A stretch of DNA of 64,000 nt from assembly GCA_050180485.1 (NCBI GenBank), contig JBFXED010000009.1, forward strand, positions 1 through 64,000. The letters run 5' to 3'. Below are positions 60,242-64,000 of this stretch, one piece after another (the stretch's first letter is position 1; the number at the start of each line of letters is the position of its first letter). The notes under the pieces were generated by a model, which made no database searches, was not told the origin of the DNA, and worked only from the letters and a program-made list of their open reading frames with translations. Position numbers and translations under genes: made by a program. This DNA comes from CADEGL01 sp050180485. GTDB lineage: Bacteria > Pseudomonadota > Alphaproteobacteria > CADEGL01.

Positions 60242-61528
60242 ATGATCAGGCATATCAAGAAGCCCGCCAAAGCGGCGGACGTGCGCCAGACCGAGGATCG
60301 CGGCACCGAGGAGACCGTGCGCGGCATCTTGACCGATGTGCGCGGGCGCGGCGATGCGGCCTTGCGCGAATATTCGGAGAAATTCGACCGCTGGACGCCG
60401 CCTTCCTTCCGCTTGGACGACGCGGCAATCCGGCGCTGCGTGGAGGAGACGCCGGCGCGGGTGCGGGACGACATCATTTTCGCTCAGGCGCAGATTCGCC
60501 GCTTTGCCGAGCACCAGCGCGCGGCGCTGAAGGATGTGGAGGTCGAGACGATCCCGGGCGTCATCCTGGGTCACAAGAACGTGCCGGTCGGTAATGTGGG
60601 CTGCTATGTGCCGGGCGGAAAATATCCGCTGGTGGCCTCCGCCCATATGGGCATCGTGACGGCCAAGGCCGCGGGAGTCGCGCGCGTGATCGCTTGCGCG
60701 CCGCCCACGGGCGGCAAGCCGCATGCCGCGACCGTCACGGCCATGCACCTGGCCGGCGCGGACGAGATCTATTGCATGGGCGGCGTGCAGGCCGTGGCCG
60801 CCATGGCCTACGGCACGGCGACGATCGCGCCGGTCGACATGATCGTGGGCCCCGGCAACGCCTATGTGGCCGAGGCCAAGCGCCAGCTCTTCGGCACGGT
60901 CGGCATCGACCTGTTCGCGGGACCGACCGAGCAACTCGTGATCGCCGACGATTCCTGCGACGCGGAACTGGTGGCGGCCGATCTTTTGGGCCAGGCGGAG
61001 CACGGGCCGGATTCGCCGGCCATTTTGGTGACGAATTCCGAGGCGCTGGCCAAGGCCACGCTGGTCGAGATCGAGCGTCAGCTCACCAAGTTGGAAACCG
61101 CCAAGATCGCCGGCGCGGCGTGGCGCGACCATGGCGAGATCATCCTGTGCGACACGGTCGATGAGATGGTGGCCGAGGGCGACCGCATCGCCTCGGAGCA
61201 TGTCCAGGTGATGACGCGCGACCCGAACCTATTCCTGAAGCGCATGACAAACTACGGCGCGTTGTTCCTGGGCAAGGAAACCAATGTCAGCTATGGCGAC
61301 AAGGTGGTGGGCACGAATCACATCCTGCCCACGCGCCGCGCGGCGCGTTACACGGGCGGGCTATGGGTCGGTAAGTTCATCAAGACTTGCACCTATCAGC
61401 GCCTGACCGAGGCGGCCAGCGTGACCATCGGCGAATACTGCTCGCGCCTGTGCGCCGTCGAAGGCTTCGCAGGCCACAAGGAGCAGGCCGATATCCGCCT
61501 GCGCCGATATCGCAAGGCGGCCGAATAG
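60242..61528 (+). CDS. Histidinol-dehydrogenase-family NAD-dependent dehydrogenase
   Basis: The 428-residue protein is a complete HisD-fold enzyme: NVGCYVPGGKYPLVASAHMG, GPGNAYVAEAKRQLFG, LGQAEHGPDSPAI (Gln and His Zn ligands), SEHVQVMTRDP (catalytic Glu-His), DKVVGTNHILPT (Asp) and EGFAGHKEQA (His ligand). HisD oxidises histidinol; HisD paralogues outside his operons oxidise other alcohols such as sulfopropanediol. No other his genes are nearby, so a catabolic role is likely. It converges with the HglS-like gene with a three-base gap. Confidence 0.87.
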   Translation: MIRHIKKPAKAADVRQTEDRGTEETVRGILTDVRGRGDAALREYSEKFDRWTPPSFRLDDAAIRRCVEETPARVRDDIIFAQAQIRRFAEHQRAALKDVEVETIPGVILGHKNVPVGNVGCYVPGGKYPLVASAHMGIVTAKAAGVARVIACAPPTGGKPHAATVTAMHLAGADEIYCMGGVQAVAAMAYGTATIAPVDMIVGPGNAYVAEAKRQLFGTVGIDLFAGPTEQLVIADDSCDAELVAADLLGQAEHGPDSPAILVTNSEALAKATLVEIERQLTKLETAKIAGAAWRDHGEIILCDTVDEMVAEGDRIASEHVQVMTRDPNLFLKRMTNYGALFLGKETNVSYGDKVVGTNHILPTRRAARYTGGLWVGKFIKTCTYQRLTEAASVTIGEYCSRLCAVEGFAGHKEQADIRLRRYRKAAE

Positions 61529-61531
61529 GCG

Positions 61532-62896
61532 TCAGGCGGCGCGGACTGGAGGCAGAAGCGTTTCCAGGCAGCGTTTGATCGAAGCACGCTCCATTTGCGC
61601 GTAAAGGGCGAACTCGTCGAGCACGGGTGCGCCCAACGCCTCCTCGAACGCGGCCTTGTTCGGATTCGCCTGGAAGGCGCCGTTGCCGCCCTGTCCGAGG
61701 TTCGAACGGAAGATGCCGGCCGCGCTGACGGGCAGAAAATCCTCGTAGACGATGGGCCGAGCCGTCGCTAGCCCCGTGCGCACAAGCGCATCGGCCGTCG
61801 TGGGGATTTGGCCGTCGCGCACCGCGCGGCCGCGGCGCCCGGTCGGAACATATTCGAAATAAGCCAAGCCCTGCTCGCGCATGGCCGTATGGTCGTCCGG
61901 AAATGTCGCGAAGCGTTCCGCCAAGATATTTTGGGCCTCATGGGTTAGCTTTCCATGCGATAGCGCGCGCGCTTCCGTCAACAAAGCGTCGTACAACGCA
62001 CGGCCCTTTGGCGTGAGGGCCGCGCCGCGCTGCTCGATTTCGCCAAAGCGGGCCGTGTGCTTGCCCGCGACTCGCGTGCCGCCGGCCGCGGGGAACGAGA
62101 TCGCCTCGACCAACGCTTTGAACGAGGTTTGGCGCAAAAGGATCGGCACGTCGCGACGGGGTGGCCCCTCGATCGCTTCCTTGGGCGTCATGCCATGTTC
62201 CGGCATCAGCCGTTGGATCGCGTCGATGTCGAGCGTGCGCGGTGTCAGGTGATTGATGTGCGGCCCCTTGAAAGAAACGATATCGGCGATCAGGGGATGC
62301 GCGGCGGCCAAGCGCTGGTAAAGCGCGTGCGGAACGAGAGCTTCGTCGTGCCAGCGGAAGGTTTCGAGCGCTTCGCGGATGAAACCGGCGGTATCCGCTT
62401 CGGACAACCCGCCGCTTGCCTCGGCCTTTTCCACGAGCAGACGCACCTCGGGCGTGAAGATTTCGCGCGCGTCGAGAACGGCGGTAGCTTCGTTCCGTAT
62501 CGATTCGTCGAGCAGATCGACACGCAGAAGCGAGGTGAACACTCGGAATGGGTTCTTTTCAAGCGCGGCGGCGTCCACCGGGCGGAAGGCCGTCGAATGG
62601 ACCGGCAGTCCCGCGACGGAAAGATCGTAATAGCCGACGGGATGCATGCCCATCACGGCGAAGAGACGCCGCATGAAACGAAGCTCGCGGGCCGTGCCGA
62701 GGCGGATCGCGCCATGCCGCTCTTCCGTGATGCGCGCCAGGGCACCGTCCTTGCCATGCAGATGACGAAGATTCACGTCCGCCACCAAGTCGCACAGCGC
62801 GCCATAGGCCGGCACTTCTTGCCTGTACATGCGGGACATGGCGCGGGAGAAACGGGCGCGGATATCGTCCGTGGGCACGAAGATCGGGGCGGCCAT
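61532..62896 (-). CDS. hglS: DUF1338/YdcJ-family protein, 2-oxoadipate dioxygenase/decarboxylase-like
   Basis: The 454-residue protein matches the YdcJ/HglS family: HLHGKDGALARITEERHGAIRLGT, MGMHPVGYYDLSVAGLPVHSTAFRP, SFKGPHINHLTPRTLDID and YFEYVPTGRRG. HglS is an Fe(II)-dependent enzyme that turns 2-oxoadipate into 2-hydroxyglutarate in lysine catabolism. The His-rich metal site (HxNH, conserved Glu) is present. Divergent from a LysR-type gene, which probably controls it. Symbol by similarity. Confidence 0.8.
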   Translation of the reverse strand: MAAPIFVPTDDIRARFSRAMSRMYRQEVPAYGALCDLVADVNLRHLHGKDGALARITEERHGAIRLGTARELRFMRRLFAVMGMHPVGYYDLSVAGLPVHSTAFRPVDAAALEKNPFRVFTSLLRVDLLDESIRNEATAVLDAREIFTPEVRLLVEKAEASGGLSEADTAGFIREALETFRWHDEALVPHALYQRLAAAHPLIADIVSFKGPHINHLTPRTLDIDAIQRLMPEHGMTPKEAIEGPPRRDVPILLRQTSFKALVEAISFPAAGGTRVAGKHTARFGEIEQRGAALTPKGRALYDALLTEARALSHGKLTHEAQNILAERFATFPDDHTAMREQGLAYFEYVPTGRRGRAVRDGQIPTTADALVRTGLATARPIVYEDFLPVSAAGIFRSNLGQGGNGAFQANPNKAAFEEALGAPVLDEFALYAQMERASIKRCLETLLPPVRAA

Positions 62897-62960
62897 GGGG
62901 GAAACCTCTCGGTAAATCCATGCGTTATTTGGATGTTTTCACTGTAAAAACCTTCAGAAA

Positions 62961-62980
62961 ATCGATAATTTTTCATCGAT
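62961..62980. promoter_or_regulatory. Inverted repeat in the hglS/LysR divergent promoter
   Basis: ATCGATAATTTTTCATCGAT: ATCGAT at both ends with an A+T-rich centre, 64 bp upstream of hglS and 16 bp before the LysR start. It fits a LysR-type binding site near its own promoter. Binding is inferred. Confidence 0.45.
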
Positions 62981-62995
62981 TGATGAGGTTATGGA

Positions 62996-63949
62996 ATGGA
63001 TTTTCCGCGCCGCACGATGCCGTCGGTCGGCGAACTGGCAGCGTTCGAAAGCGCCGCGCGGTTGAAAAGTTTCACCCGCGCCGCGGAGGAGCTGCATCTG
63101 ACGCAAGGCGCGATCAGCCGTCAGATCCGCAGTCTTGAGGAAACGATCGGCGCCGTTCTGTTCGAGCGCGTCCGGCGGACCATCGTGCTGACCGACGCGG
63201 GCGCTTTGTTCCTGGCGGATGTGCGCAAGCTGCTCGCGGATTTGGGAGAGGCCACCGCGCGCGCCGCCGCGTTCGGCGCCGATCATGTGCTCAATCTGGC
63301 CGTGCTGCCGACCTTCGCGACACGGTGGCTGATACCCCGCATGCCCCGTTTCTTGGAAGGCAAGCCCGAGGTGACCGTCAACTTCCTGGTCCGGCTTGAG
63401 CCGTTTAGCTTCGAAGAGCAGCCATTCGACGCGGCCATTCATTTCGGCGATGGCGTCTGGCCCGGCGCCGCGACGCACTATCTCTGCCGCGAGGAAATCG
63501 TCGCCGTGGCCAGTCCCGAGACGATTCGGCGGTTTGGACTTCGTACACCGGCCGATCTGTCAAAAACCACGCTTTTGCACCAAATCACGCGACCGGATGC
63601 ATGGCGCGAGTGGCTGTCGGTTCAACGGACAACCCATCCCACGGCCGACAAAGGTCCGCGCATCGAGCAGTTCGGCATGATCGTGGAGGCTGCCATGGCC
63701 GGACTGGGCGCAGCATTGATCCCGAAGTTCCTGGCGACAACGGAGATCGAGCAGGGGCGTCTGGCCGTCATTCCTGCGGCGCCGTTCGAAAGCAGCAAGG
63801 CCTATTGGCTGGCCGTCCCGGAGCGCAAGCAAAGCGACGCCACGGTCGCGGCTTTCCGCGAATGGCTCAAGCGCGAGACCGCGGCGCTGACGCGGGAGCA
63901 GCCCGCGACCGCGAAATCACCGCGGAAGTCGCGCCGCGCGGCGCGTTAG
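62996..63949 (+). CDS. LysR-family transcriptional regulator, GcvA-like
   Basis: The 317-residue LysR protein has the N-terminal winged helix MPSVGELAAFESAARLKSFTRAAEELHLTQGAISRQIRSLEE and an effector domain with FATRWLIPRMPRFLEGKPEV, typical of the GcvA subgroup. It is divergent from hglS with a 99-bp A+T-rich gap containing TCGAT-rich dyads (ATCGATAATTTTTCATCGAT, 62961-62980). It probably regulates hglS and perhaps the convergent hisD-like gene. Confidence 0.86.
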   Translation: MDFPRRTMPSVGELAAFESAARLKSFTRAAEELHLTQGAISRQIRSLEETIGAVLFERVRRTIVLTDAGALFLADVRKLLADLGEATARAAAFGADHVLNLAVLPTFATRWLIPRMPRFLEGKPEVTVNFLVRLEPFSFEEQPFDAAIHFGDGVWPGAATHYLCREEIVAVASPETIRRFGLRTPADLSKTTLLHQITRPDAWREWLSVQRTTHPTADKGPRIEQFGMIVEAAMAGLGAALIPKFLATTEIEQGRLAVIPAAPFESSKAYWLAVPERKQSDATVAAFREWLKRETAALTREQPATAKSPRKSRRAAR

Positions 63950-63950
63950 G

Positions 63951-64000
63951 TCAGATCACCTTGGCGGCGTAACGGTCGCCCAGAATCTCGACCTCTACGG
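63951..64000 (-). CDS. C-terminal end of a GcvT-domain-type protein (runs off the window)
   Basis: Only the last 16 codons are present, on the minus strand: VEVEILGDRYAAKVI and a TGA. This text is typical of the C-terminus of GcvT-like aminomethyltransferase domains, as in dimethylglycine/sarcosine dehydrogenases. With so little sequence the assignment is tentative. It is convergent with the LysR gene, one base after its stop. Confidence 0.4.
   Translation of the reverse strand, partial: VEVEILGDRYAAKVI

Overview
The window is a G+C-rich chromosomal stretch from what is most likely an alphaproteobacterium, possibly Rhodospirillales-like. The basis is base composition, the IF-1 sequence, a group III truncated globin, an NsrR/Rrf2 regulator, a DUF1338 2-oxoadipate enzyme, DUF1330 and DUF4345 proteins, and many solute-binding and dehydrogenase genes. 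It holds about 75 recognisable genes. I see no rRNA, no convincing tRNA and no CRISPR array. One locus (about 18.6-23.7 kb) is clearly accessory.

Layout. 1-2.2 kb: the 5' part of a KaiC-like ATPase gene, then a nitric-oxide-type module (globin plus a shortened DUF1971 protein, divergent from an NsrR-like regulator and a CopD-like membrane protein). 2.2-12.3 kb: an SDR, a SUMF1-fold protein without the FGE cysteines, a TolA/TonB-like protein, a branched-chain-amino-acid-type binding protein, two amidases, a GlpD-like FAD enzyme, a Crp/Fnr regulator and a heme-oxygenase-like protein. 12.3-18.6 kb: exported or membrane proteins, an HxlR regulator, a trypsin-like protease, DUF1330, DUF4239 and an MFS transporter.

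18.6-24.7 kb is a rearranged zone. It has remnants of DUF1330 and MFS genes, a methyltransferase, an agmatinase-family gene, a 456-bp second copy of the methyltransferase 3' end, and an A+T-rich 688-residue gene with a restriction-endonuclease-like N-terminus and a CxxC...HxxC cluster. Copies of the 3' end of the downstream triheme cytochrome gene lie on both sides. This is the best candidate for an undescribed, probably anti-phage, element.

24.6-41.9 kb: triheme cytochrome and amidohydrolase; a MITE-like element; a tight operon of a long IF-1 paralogue, two small proteins and a fatty acid desaturase; acyl-CoA ligase and phasin-like protein; small envelope proteins; a lipid-kinase-like protein; a LysR regulator divergent from two tandem TauD/TfdA dioxygenases; and a sterol-desaturase-family protein.

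42-46.9 kb is an apparently Fur-controlled operon: PepSY membrane protein, DUF2271 with a flavinylation motif, DUF4198, ApbE and a membrane-anchored flavodoxin/ferredoxin-reductase protein. It fits an NADPH-to-periplasm electron route of the kind used for ferric-siderophore reduction. 47-54.9 kb is a catabolic cluster: polyamine-type ABC binding protein and two permeases but no ATPase, an IclR regulator, and two trimethylamine-dehydrogenase-like flavoenzymes, both lacking one of the four Fe-S cysteines. 55-58.4 kb holds small secreted proteins, two of them paralogues. 58.4-64 kb holds an acyl-CoA ligase, a stand-alone HisD-like dehydrogenase, an HglS-like 2-oxoadipate enzyme with a divergent LysR regulator, and the last codons of a probable GcvT/dimethylglycine-dehydrogenase-type gene.
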